Assembly: GCF_017876575.1 (NCBI RefSeq)
Contig: NZ_JAGIOE010000001.1
Location: forward strand, 3,576,443-3,640,442
DNA from: Paeniglutamicibacter psychrophenolicus
GTDB taxonomy: Bacteria > Actinomycetota > Actinomycetes > Actinomycetales > Micrococcaceae
DNA: 64,000 nt
Direction: 5' to 3'
The translations under genes were made by a program, and so were the position numbers. This document shows, piece by piece, positions 8,886-18,196 of this stretch; within the stretch, counting starts at the first letter, position 1; every line of letters begins with the position of its first letter. The notes beneath the pieces are model-generated. The model was given only the letters and a program-made list of their open reading frames with translations. It made no database searches and was not told the origin of the DNA.

Positions 8886-10244
8886 CTACGGGAAGCGGAT
8901 GGCCACCGCATCCCCGTGGGCCGGCAGGTCCTCGGCGTTGGCCAGCGCGATCACGTGCGGTGCCACCGCGGCCAGGGCGGAACGGTCGTAGTCGATGACC
9001 TGGATGGCCTTCAGGAAGGTGTTTACGTTCAGCCCGGAGGCGAAGGCCGCGGTCCCGCTGGTCGGCAGGACGTGGTTGGAGCCGGCGCAGTAGTCCCCCA
9101 GGCTCACCGGGGCGTCGGGCCCGACGAACACGGCACCCGCCGCGGTGATCCTTGCGGCGTCGGCTGCGGCGTTGGCCGTGTGGATTTCCAGGTGCTCGGC
9201 GGCGTACACGTTGCACACCGCGATCCCGGCGGCGACGTCGTCGACCAGGATGATCGCCGACTGGTTCCCGCCCAGCGCGATGCGCACCCGCTCGGAGTGC
9301 TTGGTGGTGGCGCACTGGTTTTCCAGCGCCTCGCGCACCGCCTCGGCAAGCTCGGGGGAATCGGTGACAAGCACCGCGGCGGCGTTGGGGTCGTGTTCGG
9401 CCTGGGAGACCATGTCGGCGGCGATGAAGGCGGGGTTCGCCGTGGCGTCGGCAAGGATCGCGATCTCGGTGGGCCCGGCCTCGGCGTCGATGCCGACCAC
9501 GCCCTTGACCAGACGCTTGGCGGTGGCCACGAAGAGGTTGCCGGGTCCGGTGACCACGTCGACGGGCTCGATGGCCAGCCCCGGGTCCATTCCCGCACCG
9601 GCCGGAACGCCGTAGGCGAAGGCGGCAATGGCCTGGGCCCCGCCGATGGCGTGGACCTCTCTGACGCCCAGCAATTGGGCGGCGGCCAGGATCGCGGGGT
9701 GGGGCAGCCCGCCGAATTCCTTCTGCGGGGGCGAGGCGATGGCCAGGGAGCCGACGCCCGCGGCCAGGGCGGGCACGGCGTTCATGATCACCGAGCTGGG
9801 GTACACGGCCAGCCCGCCCGGGACGTACAGGCCCACCCGGCGCACCGGGACCCAGCGCTGGGTGACGGTGGCACCGGCACCGTATTCGACCCGGGTCTCG
9901 CCGGGCACCTGGGCCGCGGCAAAGACGCGGGCCCGGGCAATGGATTCCTCCAGGCCCGCCCGCACCGTGGGGTCGAGCTCCTCCAGGGCCCGTTCCATGG
10001 CCTCTGCCGGAACCCGGGTGTGGTCCTGCTGCACGCCGTCGAACTGCTCGGCGAGCTCGGACAGGGCGGAAAATCCGTCGGTGCGCACGCGGCGGATGAT
10101 CGATTCGACCGCTTCCGCCGCGGTGGCGAAGTTCAGTTCCGGGCGCGGCAGCACCGCCTTGAGGCTTGCATGGTCAAGGGCGGCACCTCGCAGGTCGAGG
10201 TCCTGGAGGGCGGAGAAGGTCTGGGGGCGTACGTTGGAAGTCAC
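8886..10244 (-). CDS. hisD: Histidinol dehydrogenase
   Basis: Last two steps of histidine synthesis: oxidises L-histidinol to L-histidine with two NAD and a zinc ion. Family motifs are present: VPGGLAVYPSSVIMNAVPA, GPGNLFVATAKRLVKG, GIDAEAGPTEIAILAD, AEHDPNAAAVLVT and the C-terminal NHVLPTSGTAAFASGLNV. Two GTG codons are back to back at 10247 and 10244. A TAAACT box ends six bases before the second, so I chose 10244 (452 aa) as a likely leaderless start. No other his genes follow in the window; nrdR comes next on the same strand. Confidence 0.94.
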   Translation of the reverse strand: MTSNVRPQTFSALQDLDLRGAALDHASLKAVLPRPELNFATAAEAVESIIRRVRTDGFSALSELAEQFDGVQQDHTRVPAEAMERALEELDPTVRAGLEESIARARVFAAAQVPGETRVEYGAGATVTQRWVPVRRVGLYVPGGLAVYPSSVIMNAVPALAAGVGSLAIASPPQKEFGGLPHPAILAAAQLLGVREVHAIGGAQAIAAFAYGVPAGAGMDPGLAIEPVDVVTGPGNLFVATAKRLVKGVVGIDAEAGPTEIAILADATANPAFIAADMVSQAEHDPNAAAVLVTDSPELAEAVREALENQCATTKHSERVRIALGGNQSAIILVDDVAAGIAVCNVYAAEHLEIHTANAAADAARITAAGAVFVGPDAPVSLGDYCAGSNHVLPTSGTAAFASGLNVNTFLKAIQVIDYDRSALAAVAPHVIALANAEDLPAHGDAVAIRFP

Positions 10245-10256
10245 CACGCCAGTTTA
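10245..10256 (-). promoter_or_regulatory. -10 box for a leaderless hisD transcript
   Basis: On the minus strand TAAACT (10256-10251) is followed by six bases and then the GTG at 10244. No ribosome binding site is visible. The arrangement matches that before map, dnaE and dinB. Confidence 0.4.
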
Positions 10257-10412
10257 TCGCGCGCCGGGGCCCGGCGCGTCAGCCCTGGCCACAGATGACT
10301 TGGTCGTCGTAATCCCGGTGCCCCCGGCCCCATGTCCCTGTCCGCCGCCGGGCCCGGTGGCCTAGGCTTCTTCCAAGACCAAACCATCGACGGGCAAAGG
10401 AATCACTTCACC

Positions 10413-10916
10413 ATGCGCGAGGCACACGGATCGACACAAATGCACGAGGGCAAGTCCCGGATCGTCATCACCCGCTTCGTGGAGGTGACCCCGCAGCGGC
10501 TTTGGGAAACCTTCACCGACGCCACGGCCCTGGCCGGGTGGATCGGGGTGTTGCGCACCGACGAGGCCACCGGCAAGCGCACCTTCTCGATGCTCGAGGG
10601 CGGGGCGGAATCGGATCCCGAGGAACTGGATATCACCCGGTGCCGGGCGCCGCACGAACTCGAGTACACCACGACAAGCAAGTTCGGCGGCTGGGGCATG
10701 GGCCTGGTGATCAGGCCGGCCGCCGGCGGGTGCGAGCTGGAATTCCACCAGGTGCTCGGTGATGCGGACGACCCGCGGAACATGGGGCCGGGCTGGGAGT
10801 ACTACATGCAACGGGCCATCGCCCACACGCTGGGGGAAAACCCCGACGAGGTGGCGTGGGACGAGTTCTATCCCGCGCTGGCCGACGCCTACGCCGCGGC
10901 GCCCGGGCAGCAGTAG
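10413..10916 (+). CDS. SRPBCC / AHSA1-type domain protein
   Basis: A 167-aa protein whose central part (ITRFVEVTPQRLWETFTDATALAGWIG) has the helix-grip start typical of the SRPBCC (START-like, Hsp90-activator-like) family, followed by alternating beta segments and a C-terminal helix (GWEYYMQRAIAHTLG). Members bind hydrophobic ligands or act as small enzymes; nothing here shows the ligand. The start at 10413 follows AAAGGAATC at good spacing; upstream in-frame codons lack a site. It is a single gene between the divergent hisD and the convergent dnaE, with no signal peptide. Confidence 0.85.
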   Translation: MREAHGSTQMHEGKSRIVITRFVEVTPQRLWETFTDATALAGWIGVLRTDEATGKRTFSMLEGGAESDPEELDITRCRAPHELEYTTTSKFGGWGMGLVIRPAAGGCELEFHQVLGDADDPRNMGPGWEYYMQRAIAHTLGENPDEVAWDEFYPALADAYAAAPGQQ

Positions 10917-10958
10917 CCGTGCCGGTGCCGCAGCCGCGGCGCAGCCGGGACCCGTACC

Positions 10959-13900
10959 CTAGCCGTCCAGGCAGGTGGGGCCCAGCAGCACCTTCAGGTC
11001 CCCGAAGAGCGCCGAGTTCGGGTTGACCCGGTACTCCAAGCCCAGGCGCACCAGCGAGGTCCCGCGGGTGCTGTGCAGCTTAACGCGCACCTCGGTGGTG
11101 CCCTGGTGCACGCGCAGCACGTCGCCGAGCGCGGAGATGACTTCCTCGGTGGCCTTGTGGTTGGCCATGGAGATGACCACCGGCCCGCCCTCGCCGTCCT
11201 CGCTGATCTCCGGGACCGTGAGTTCCTGGGCGTTGAGCGTGATGGAGCCGTCGTCGCGTTTCTGCACCCGGCCCTTGACCACCACGATCAGGTCCTCGGC
11301 CAAAACGTTGGCAATGGGCGCGTAGGCGTTGCCGAAGAACATGGTTTCCATGGACCCGGAAAGGTCCTCGATCTCGCAACGCGCATACGGGTTGCCGGAT
11401 TTCTTGGCGATGCGGCGCTGCAGCGAGGTGATCATGCCGCAGATGGTGACGGTGTGACCGTCCTGCGGCCCATCCTCGGAGAGCACCTGGGTGACGGACA
11501 TGTCGGCGTTCTGGGCCAGCAACCCGCCCAGGCCCTTGAGCGGGTGGTCCGAGACGTACAGGCCCAGCATGTCGCGTTCGAAGGCGAGCTTGTCCTTCTT
11601 TTCCCAGTCCGGGAGATCCGGCACAGCCACCGTCATGCCCGCCGCGGCGGTGGGGTCGTCGAACGCGCTGAACAGGTCGAACTGGTTGGCCGCCTCGTTG
11701 CGCTTGACCGCAATGACCGAATCCACGGCCTCCTCGTGGATGGCCACCAGGGCGCGGCGCGCGTGGCCCATGGAGTCGAAGGCTCCGGCCTTGATCAGGG
11801 ATTCGATGGTGCGCTTGTTGCAGACCACCGCCGGGACCTTCTGCAGGAAATCGGCAAAGTTCTCGAACTTGCCCTTTTCGTTGCGGGCCTCGACCAGGGC
11901 GTTGACGACGTTGGCGCCGACGTTGCGGATCGCGCCCATGCCGAAGCGGATGTCGGTGCCGACCGGGGTGAAGTTCAGCGCCGATTCGCTCACGTCCGGG
12001 GCCAGCACGGTGATGCCCATGTGCCGGCATTCGTTGAGGTACATGGCCGTCTTGTCCTTGTCGTCAGCGACGGACGTCAGCAGGGCTGCCATGTATTCGG
12101 AGGGGTAGTGGGCCTTGAGGTATGCGGTCCAGTAGGAGATGACCCCGTAGGCGGCCGAGTGCGCCTTGTTGAAGGCGTAGTCGGAGAAGGGAAGCAGGAT
12201 GTCCCACAGGGCCTTGACGGCCTCCATGGTGTACCCGTTGTCCAGCATGCCCTGGGAGAAGCCGGCAAACTGCTTGTCCAGTTCCGATTTCTTCTTCTTG
12301 CCCATGGCGCGGCGCAGGATGTCTGCCTGGCCCAGCGAGAAGCCGGCCAGCTTCTGCGCGATGGACATGACCTGCTCCTGGTACACGATCAGGCCGTAGG
12401 TTCCGCCCAGGATCTCCCGCAGCGGCTCCAGGAGTGTCGGGTGGATCGGGGTTTCTTCCTGGAGCTTGTTCTTGCGCAACGCGTAGTTGTTGTGCGAGTT
12501 GGCGCCCATCGGGCCCGGGCGGTAGAGCGCGAGCACCGCGGAGATGTCTTCGAAGTTGTCCGGGCGCATGAGCTTGAGCAGCGAGCGCATGGGCCCGCCG
12601 TCGAGCTGGAAGACGCCCAGGGTGTCGCCGCGGGCCATCAGCTCGTAGGCGCCGGCGTCGTCCAGCTCCAGGCGCTCGAGGTCCAGGTCCACGCCCTGGT
12701 TCGCCTTCATGTTTTCCAGGGCGTCGGAAATGATGGTGAGGTTTCTCAGGCCCAGGAAGTCCATCTTGATCAGCCCCAGGCCTTCACAGGTCGGGTAGTC
12801 GAACTGCGTGATGACCTGGCCGTCCTGGATGCGGCGCATGATCGGGATGACGTCGATGATGGGGTCCGAGCTCATGATGACACCCGCGGCGTGCACGCCC
12901 CACTGGCGCTTGAGCCCCTCCAGGCCCTTGGCGGTCTCGAAGACGCGCGCGGCTTCCGGGTCGGTGGCCACCAGCTGGCGGAAGTCCCCGGCCTCGGAGT
13001 AGCGCTTGGACTTGGGGTCCTCGATGTCGTTGAGCGGGATGTCCTTGGCCATGACGGCCGGGGGCAGCGCCTTGGTCAGCTGCTCGCCCATGGAGAAGGG
13101 GTAGCCCAGCACGCGCGAGGAGTCCTTCAGCGCCTGCTTGGTCTTGATCGACCCGTAGGTCACGATCATCGACACGCGTTCGTCGCCGTACTTCTCGGTG
13201 ACGTACCTGATCACTTCCGAGCGGCGCCTATCATCGAAGTCGACGTCGAAGTCGGGCATGGAGACGCGCTCGGGGTTCAGGAAGCGTTCGAAGATCAGCC
13301 CGTGGAGCAACGGGTCCAGGTCGGTGATGCGCATGGCGTACGCGACCATGGAACCGGCACCGGAACCACGTCCCGGTCCCACGCGGATGCCGTTGTCCTT
13401 GGACCAGTTGATGAAGTCGGCCACGACCAGGAAGTAGCCGGGGAAACCCATCTTGATGATGACGTCGAGCTCGTAGTCCGCCTGGCGGCGTACGTCGTCC
13501 GGGATGCCGTTGGGATAGCGGTAGTGCAGCCCGGTGTCGACTTCCTTGATCAGCCAGCTGGTCTCGTCCTCCCCGGGCGGGCAGGGGAAGCGCGGCATGT
13601 AGTTGGCGCTGGTGTCGAAGGAGACCTCGGCGCGCTCGGCGATCAGCAGCGTGTTGTCGCAGGCGTCGGGCATTTCCCTGAACAGGTGGCGCATTTCGGC
13701 CGGGGACTTGAGGTAGTAGCCGGAACCGGAGAAGGCGAAGCGCGAACCGCCCTGGTCGTACGTCGGCTCGTCCAGCGTGGACCCGGAGTTGATGGCCAGC
13801 AGGGCCTCGTGGGCCGGGGCGTCGTGCTCGTGGGTGTAGTGCAGGTCGTTGGTGGCGAGCCGCGGGATGTCCAGTTCCTTGGCCAGGCGCAGCAGGTCCT

Positions 13901-14525
13901 GGGTGACCCGGCGTTCGATGTCCAGGCCATGGTCCATGAACTCGCAGAAGTAGTTTTCCTTGCCGAACAGGTCCTGGAATTCGGCCGCGGCCGCCTTGGC
14001 CTCGTTGTACTGGCCCAGGCGCAGCTTGGTCTGCACCTCTCCGGAAGGGCAGCCGGTGGTGGCGATGATGCCCTCGTGGTACGTGTTCAGCAGGTCGCGG
14101 TCAAGGCGCGGGTACTTGCCGAAGACCGAGTCGAGCGAGGCGATGGAGGAGGCCTTGAACAGGTTCTTCATGCCGGTGTTGTTGTAGCTCAGCAGCGTCA
14201 TGTGGGTGTAGAGGCCGCCGCCGGAGACGTCGTCGCGGCGCTGGGACTCGTCGGTGCGCCATTTCACGCGGGTCTTGTCGTCGCGCGCGGTGCCCGGGGT
14301 GACGTAGGCCTCGATGCCGATGATCGGCTTGACGCCGGCGGCGGTTGCCTTGGACCAGAAGTCGAAGGCACCGAACAAATAGCCGTGGTCGGTGGTGGCC
14401 AGGGCGGTCATCCCGAGCCGGTTGGTCTCTTCAAAGAGTTCTGTCAGGCGCGCAGCACCGTCAAGCATTGAGTATTCGGTGTGCGTGTGAAGGTGTACGA
14501 ATCCATCGCGATTTGAGCTAGCCAC
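10959..14525 (-). CDS. dnaE: DNA polymerase III alpha subunit
   Basis: Catalytic subunit of the replicative polymerase, 1188 aa. It starts with the PHP domain (VHLHTHTEYSMLDGA), which in this family may keep metal-dependent nuclease activity. The palm domain catalytic aspartates are in SMPDFDVDFDDRR at about residue 420. Then come the fingers and tau-binding regions, a helix-hairpin-helix region and the OB-fold (GHTVTICGMITSLQRR), with a C-terminal domain after that. The start is GTG at 14523-14525; a TAGACT -10 box five bases upstream and the missing ribosome binding site suggest a leaderless mRNA separate from the rluD gene ahead of it. Confidence 0.97.
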   Translation of the reverse strand: MASSNRDGFVHLHTHTEYSMLDGAARLTELFEETNRLGMTALATTDHGYLFGAFDFWSKATAAGVKPIIGIEAYVTPGTARDDKTRVKWRTDESQRRDDVSGGGLYTHMTLLSYNNTGMKNLFKASSIASLDSVFGKYPRLDRDLLNTYHEGIIATTGCPSGEVQTKLRLGQYNEAKAAAAEFQDLFGKENYFCEFMDHGLDIERRVTQDLLRLAKELDIPRLATNDLHYTHEHDAPAHEALLAINSGSTLDEPTYDQGGSRFAFSGSGYYLKSPAEMRHLFREMPDACDNTLLIAERAEVSFDTSANYMPRFPCPPGEDETSWLIKEVDTGLHYRYPNGIPDDVRRQADYELDVIIKMGFPGYFLVVADFINWSKDNGIRVGPGRGSGAGSMVAYAMRITDLDPLLHGLIFERFLNPERVSMPDFDVDFDDRRRSEVIRYVTEKYGDERVSMIVTYGSIKTKQALKDSSRVLGYPFSMGEQLTKALPPAVMAKDIPLNDIEDPKSKRYSEAGDFRQLVATDPEAARVFETAKGLEGLKRQWGVHAAGVIMSSDPIIDVIPIMRRIQDGQVITQFDYPTCEGLGLIKMDFLGLRNLTIISDALENMKANQGVDLDLERLELDDAGAYELMARGDTLGVFQLDGGPMRSLLKLMRPDNFEDISAVLALYRPGPMGANSHNNYALRKNKLQEETPIHPTLLEPLREILGGTYGLIVYQEQVMSIAQKLAGFSLGQADILRRAMGKKKKSELDKQFAGFSQGMLDNGYTMEAVKALWDILLPFSDYAFNKAHSAAYGVISYWTAYLKAHYPSEYMAALLTSVADDKDKTAMYLNECRHMGITVLAPDVSESALNFTPVGTDIRFGMGAIRNVGANVVNALVEARNEKGKFENFADFLQKVPAVVCNKRTIESLIKAGAFDSMGHARRALVAIHEEAVDSVIAVKRNEAANQFDLFSAFDDPTAAAGMTVAVPDLPDWEKKDKLAFERDMLGLYVSDHPLKGLGGLLAQNADMSVTQVLSEDGPQDGHTVTICGMITSLQRRIAKKSGNPYARCEIEDLSGSMETMFFGNAYAPIANVLAEDLIVVVKGRVQKRDDGSITLNAQELTVPEISEDGEGGPVVISMANHKATEEVISALGDVLRVHQGTTEVRVKLHSTRGTSLVRLGLEYRVNPNSALFGDLKVLLGPTCLDG

Positions 14526-14536
14526 CGATCCAGTCT
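14525..14536 (-). promoter_or_regulatory. -10 box for a leaderless dnaE transcript
   Basis: TAGACT on the minus strand (14536-14531) is five bases from the GTG start codon of dnaE. No Shine-Dalgarno sequence lies between, so transcription probably begins at or just before the start codon. Confidence 0.5.
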
Positions 14537-14622
14537 AGGCCGTTGCGTCAAGCAATGCTGGCCAATCGAACCGGATGTGAATAGCGGCACCCGAAGCCGT
14601 GCCTCGGGTGCCGCCGATGGTC

Positions 14623-15561
14623 CTAGAAGCTGCCGTCGCGCAGCATTTCCAGGGCGTTGTTCAGGTCCAGCGGGTATTCGCTGGTGTATTCGACCCATTC
14701 GCCGCTCACCGGGTGGAAGAAGCCCAGGCGCTGGGCGTGCAGCCATTGCCGGGTCAGTCCCAGGGCGGCGGCCAGCTTCGGGTCCGCCCCGTAGGTCTGG
14801 TCCCCGGCGCACGGGTGGCGCAGTGCGGAGAAGTGCACGCGGATCTGGTGGGTGCGCCCGGTTTCCAGGTTGACCTCCACCAGCGAGGCCCGGCCGAAGG
14901 CCTCGATGACCTTGTAGTGGGTCACCGAGTCGCGGCCGTCCTCGACGACGGCGAACTTCCAGTCGTGGCCCGGGTGCCGTCCCAGCGGGGCGTTGATGGT
15001 GCCCTCCAGCGGATCGGGCAGGCCCTGGACCACCGCGTGGTAGATCTTCTTCGGGGTGCGTTCCTTGAAAGCCCGCTTAAGTGCCGTGTAGGCGCGTTCG
15101 GTCTTGGCAACGACCATCAGCCCGCTGGTGCCCACATCGAGCCGGTGCACGATGCCTTGGCGTTCGGAGGCGCCGGAGGTGGAAATCCGGTAGCCGGCGG
15201 CCATCAGGGCCCCGACAACGGTGGGCCCGACCCAGCCCGGCGAGGGGTGTGCGGCGACGCCCACGGGCTTGTCGATGACGACGTAGTCATCGTCGTCGGC
15301 AATGATCTTGAGGTCTTCCACGAGTTCTACCCTGATTTCTAGTGGGTCCGGACGAAGCGGGATGAAGACTTCGATGGTTGCCCCCGCAGGGGCCTTGCGG
15401 GACTTTCCCAGGGCCTTGCCGTCAATGGTGACGTTGCCTTCGGTGCACAGCAGTGCCGCCTGGCCTCGGGAGATCTCCAGCCGCTGGGCCAGGAAGGCAT
15501 CCATGCGTGTGCCGGCATCTTCCTCGGAGACCTGGAGTGTTTCGGTGCGTTCGCCGCTCAC
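14623..15561 (-). CDS. rluD: RluA/RluD-family pseudouridine synthase
   Basis: A 312-aa enzyme that converts uridine to pseudouridine in RNA, in this group usually 23S rRNA. An N-terminal S4 RNA-binding domain (about residues 15-75, TRMDAFLAQRLEISRGQAALL) precedes the catalytic domain with GIVHRLDVGTSGLMVVAKT, whose Asp is catalytic, and HQIRVHFSALRHPCAGDQTYG. The GTG start overlaps the lspA stop as GTGA, preceded by AGGAGATGCC, so the two are translationally coupled. The lspA-rluD pair is common in bacteria. The exact uridine modified cannot be read from sequence. Confidence 0.92.
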   Translation of the reverse strand: MSGERTETLQVSEEDAGTRMDAFLAQRLEISRGQAALLCTEGNVTIDGKALGKSRKAPAGATIEVFIPLRPDPLEIRVELVEDLKIIADDDDYVVIDKPVGVAAHPSPGWVGPTVVGALMAAGYRISTSGASERQGIVHRLDVGTSGLMVVAKTERAYTALKRAFKERTPKKIYHAVVQGLPDPLEGTINAPLGRHPGHDWKFAVVEDGRDSVTHYKVIEAFGRASLVEVNLETGRTHQIRVHFSALRHPCAGDQTYGADPKLAAALGLTRQWLHAQRLGFFHPVSGEWVEYTSEYPLDLNNALEMLRDGSF

Positions 15562-16160
15562 GGCATCTCCTGGGTATCGGTGCCGGGCTCGGTCCCGGGC
15601 TTGTTCTTGGAGCCGGACCTGCTGCCATCGAATTCCCGGCCCGTGAACAGCAACAGGCAGATGACGACCATCGAACAGACGATGAACATGTCCGCGACAT
15701 TGAAGATGGCAAAGTTCGGCAGGGCGATGAAGTCGACCACGTGCCCGTGCCCGAAGGACGGCGGACGGAACAGCCGGTCGGTGAGGTTTCCCGCCACCCC
15801 GCCCATCAGCCCGCCCAGGGCCAGTGCCCAGGACCAGACGCGGACCTTGCGCACCAGGAAGATCGCGACATAGAGCAGCACCGCGGCCTGGATGATGGTG
15901 AAAATCCAGGTGACGCCCTCACCCATGGAGAAGGCTGCACCGGAGTTCTTGATGAAGTACCAGCGCAGCAGCGGCGGGAAGACATCGATCACCTGGCCCT
16001 CGTACATGCTGGTTTCAACGATGCGCTTGGTGAACTGGTCGAGGACCAGTGCCAGGACGGCCAGGGTGCTCGTGGCGAGCACCAGGTGGCGCCGGGTGGC
16101 ACTGCCTGCCGCGGGCTTGGCGGCACCCTGTGGTGCCGGTGGTACGGAGCTGTTTTCCAT
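15558..16160 (-). CDS. lspA: Lipoprotein signal peptidase
   Basis: Membrane aspartyl protease that cuts the signal peptide from diacylglyceryl-prolipoproteins such as LpqB in this window. The 200-aa protein has four membrane segments, DQFTKR early on, KNSGAAFSMGEG, and the catalytic Asp motifs GNLTDR and FNVADMFI. The C-terminal tail is basic and hydrophilic. Two ATGs are adjacent at 16163 and 16160; AAAGGAC fits the second better. A strong hairpin lies just upstream (16176-16209). The stop overlaps the rluD start. Confidence 0.94.
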   Translation of the reverse strand: MENSSVPPAPQGAAKPAAGSATRRHLVLATSTLAVLALVLDQFTKRIVETSMYEGQVIDVFPPLLRWYFIKNSGAAFSMGEGVTWIFTIIQAAVLLYVAIFLVRKVRVWSWALALGGLMGGVAGNLTDRLFRPPSFGHGHVVDFIALPNFAIFNVADMFIVCSMVVICLLLFTGREFDGSRSGSKNKPGTEPGTDTQEMP

Positions 16161-16175
16161 CATGTCCTTTAACGC

Positions 16176-16209
16176 ATTGTTGGCGGTCGGTAACCCGACC
16201 GCCAACAAT
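16176..16209. terminator. 15-bp perfect hairpin between divIVA and lspA
   Basis: ATTGTTGGCGGTCGG (16176-16190), loop TAAC, and its exact complement (16195-16209). It lies 38 bases after the divIVA stop and 15 bases before the lspA start. No clear T-run follows on the minus strand, so it may act as a partial terminator, an mRNA 3'-end stabiliser for divIVA, or an attenuator for lspA. Confidence 0.6.
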
Positions 16210-16247
16210 CTTAAGCCATCAATATGCGAGGCAAGTGGTGAAGCAGA

Positions 16248-16937
16248 TTAGCCGTTGTCCTTGGCGTCTGCCGTGTCCATGGAGCCCTTGGCTTCGAGGT
16301 CGCGAAGCTGGCCCTCGATGTAGGTCTTCAGGCGTGCACGGTAGTCGCGTTCGAAACCACGCAGCTGCTCGACCTTGCGCTCCAGGACAGTCTTCTGCTG
16401 TTCCAGGGCGGAGAGGGTCTTGCGGCTCTTTTCCTCGGCTTCGGAAACAAGGCTGTTGGCCTCGACCTGGGCTTCGGCGATGATCTTGTCACGCTGTTCA
16501 ACACCCGCGGAGACGTATTCGTCGTGCAGGCGCTGGGCCATGGCGAGAACGCCTGCCGCCGATTCGGCGGTGGAAGCCTGGGCTGGAGCTGCGGCCGGGG
16601 CTGCTGCAACAACCTTGGCCGGCTCTGCGGCCTTGGGTGCTTCGGCTGCCTTGGGCTCTGCCTTCTTGACCTCGGGAGCCTTGGCTTCCTTGGGCTTGTC
16701 GGCCTCGGCGGGCTTGGCTGCCGGTGCGGCCGCCACAGGGGCAGGAACGGACTGTTCGCCTTCGCTGATGCCGGCTTCCGACAGGCGGCGACGCAGTTCG
16801 TCATTCTCCTGCGTCAGACGACGTAGCTCGACAACGATCTCGTCTAGGAAATCGTCAACTTCATCCTGATCGTAGCCTTCACGAAACTTCGTCGGCTGAA
16901 ATCGCTTGTTGACTACATCTTCTGGCGTGAGAGCCAT
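16248..16937 (-). CDS. divIVA: DivIVA/Wag31 polar growth scaffold
   Basis: A 229-aa coiled-coil protein that marks cell poles and septa and organises wall growth in actinobacteria. The conserved membrane-binding head is at the N-terminus (MALTPEDVVNKRFQPTKF, then GYDQDEVDDFLDEIV). A coiled coil follows to about residue 60, then a long Ala/Pro/Lys-rich linker (about residues 65-130), then a second coiled coil with MAQRLHDEYVSAGVEQRDK to near the C-terminus. The start at 16937 follows AGGTGACC and matches the family start; longer readings upstream are not supported. Mycobacterial Wag31 is phosphorylated by Ser/Thr kinases. Confidence 0.96.
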   Translation of the reverse strand: MALTPEDVVNKRFQPTKFREGYDQDEVDDFLDEIVVELRRLTQENDELRRRLSEAGISEGEQSVPAPVAAAPAAKPAEADKPKEAKAPEVKKAEPKAAEAPKAAEPAKVVAAAPAAAPAQASTAESAAGVLAMAQRLHDEYVSAGVEQRDKIIAEAQVEANSLVSEAEEKSRKTLSALEQQKTVLERKVEQLRGFERDYRARLKTYIEGQLRDLEAKGSMDTADAKDNG

Positions 16938-17151
16938 CTGGTCACCTCGATACTTGGTTCTCTCCTCGAACCGCTGAAGTGCGGCCCGAGTACACTTACC
17001 GTTTATTGGTGCGCAACCCGGTGCAGTCGTTGCGCCTAATGTGACAACACTATAACGACTGGACCGGTAAAGGCTAAAGGCAACGCACTTTCTTTCCAAA
17101 AGTCTCTTGCCTTGGGCCTTGTCGCACCGTAATTCATGCCTCTCTCAAGGC

Positions 17152-17457
17152 CTATCCCTGCACCGTAGCCATGCCCAAGTTGTTCACAATAATCTTGAGC
17201 ACGATGACAGCGAAGAACAAAATGATGAACGCCAGATCCAGGCGGATTCCCCCGAGATCAAGCGGTTTTATGCGCGAGCGCAACCAGCGCATCGGCGGGT
17301 CGGTGGTCTTGGCGATCAGCGAGACCGCCACCAACGCCATGCCGCGCGGACGCCACGAGCGCGCAAAAGACTCCGTGACATCAAGCACTATGCGCAAGAG
17401 CAACATGACTTGCAGCACCGTCAGCACCACATACAGCAGTGCGAAAATTAGCTCCAC
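17152..17457 (-). CDS. YggT-family membrane protein
   Basis: A 101-aa protein with two hydrophobic segments (about residues 4-26 and 73-95) flanking a loop with TDPPMRWLRSRIKPL, the YggT pattern. The start is GTG at 17455-17457 after GAAGGAATA. It lies between sepF and divIVA, the standard place in Gram-positive division clusters. The family is linked to division and osmotic tolerance, but the mechanism is not established. Confidence 0.9.
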   Translation of the reverse strand: MELIFALLYVVLTVLQVMLLLRIVLDVTESFARSWRPRGMALVAVSLIAKTTDPPMRWLRSRIKPLDLGGIRLDLAFIILFFAVIVLKIIVNNLGMATVQG

Positions 17458-17478
17458 TATTCCTTCGAACCCTTGGAC

Positions 17479-18012
17479 TTAGCTCTGGTTGAAAAACGTG
17501 GCCTGGTCTTCGGACTGCTTCTTGTCCTCACCCAGGACCTCGACCGTGGAGGGTGAAAGCAGGAACACCTTGTTGGTGACGCGCTCGATGCTGCCATGCA
17601 GGGCAAAGACCAGTCCCGCGGAGAAATCAACCAGGCGCTTGGCGTCTGCTTCACCCATGTCCGTGACGTTCATGATGACGGGGATGCCATCACGGAAGTT
17701 CTCACCAATGATTTTTGCATCATTGTAAGAACGTGGATGAACGGTGGTGATCTGACGCAATGAAGAGTCCTCGTCCCGTGCAGAAGGTGCGCGCTTGATG
17801 GGTGTTACCGGAGCCCGGTATTCGTTTTCGATGACAGGGCGGGGTGCCACTGGTGCTACCGGAGCAGGCTGTGCGGCAACCGGCTCTTCGCGGACCGGCT
17901 CGACAACGCGCACTTCTTCACGCGCTTCAATGTCGTGCTTCTCGGCCTCGAAGTTCTCGTCACCCTCGGCGAGTCCCAGGTAGATCATTGTCTTGCGCAA
18001 TGCGCCAGCCAT
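17479..18012 (-). CDS. sepF: Cell division protein SepF
   Basis: Membrane anchor and organiser of FtsZ in bacteria that lack FtsA, as actinobacteria do. The 177-aa protein starts with the short amphipathic helix region ([19 protein letters not shown]). An acidic/Pro/Ala linker follows, then the conserved C-terminal SepF core (about residues 85-170): [49 protein letters not shown] and [11 protein letters not shown]. The ATG at 18012 follows AAAAGGAGAAG. The gene upstream is pgeF; no yggS gene lies between them. Confidence 0.95.
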   Translation of the reverse strand: MAGALRKTMIYLGLAEGDENFEAEKHDIEAREEVRVVEPVREEPVAAQPAPVAPVAPRPVIENEYRAPVTPIKRAPSARDEDSSLRQITTVHPRSYNDAKIIGENFRDGIPVIMNVTDMGEADAKRLVDFSAGLVFALHGSIERVTNKVFLLSPSTVEVLGEDKKQSEDQATFFNQS

Positions 18013-18196
18013 GGTCTTCTCCTTTTGATCGTGCGCGGTCGGCGGTTTACCGAACCGCAAGTCTCTCCGCTAACTAGACGCTACAGCACCATTTGGCGGT
18101 GCCGGAGGACATTGGGGCGATTAGCGCGGTGTGTCGCCCCGCGGGGGGTTCGCCACGGCGGCCCCGCAAGGTGGTGCCCGGGGGTTGGCCCTCGGC

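Noticed and set aside
11073-14471. A 1132-codon + strand frame
   Set aside because: It lies entirely opposite dnaE and has no recognisable domain; it is a shadow frame.
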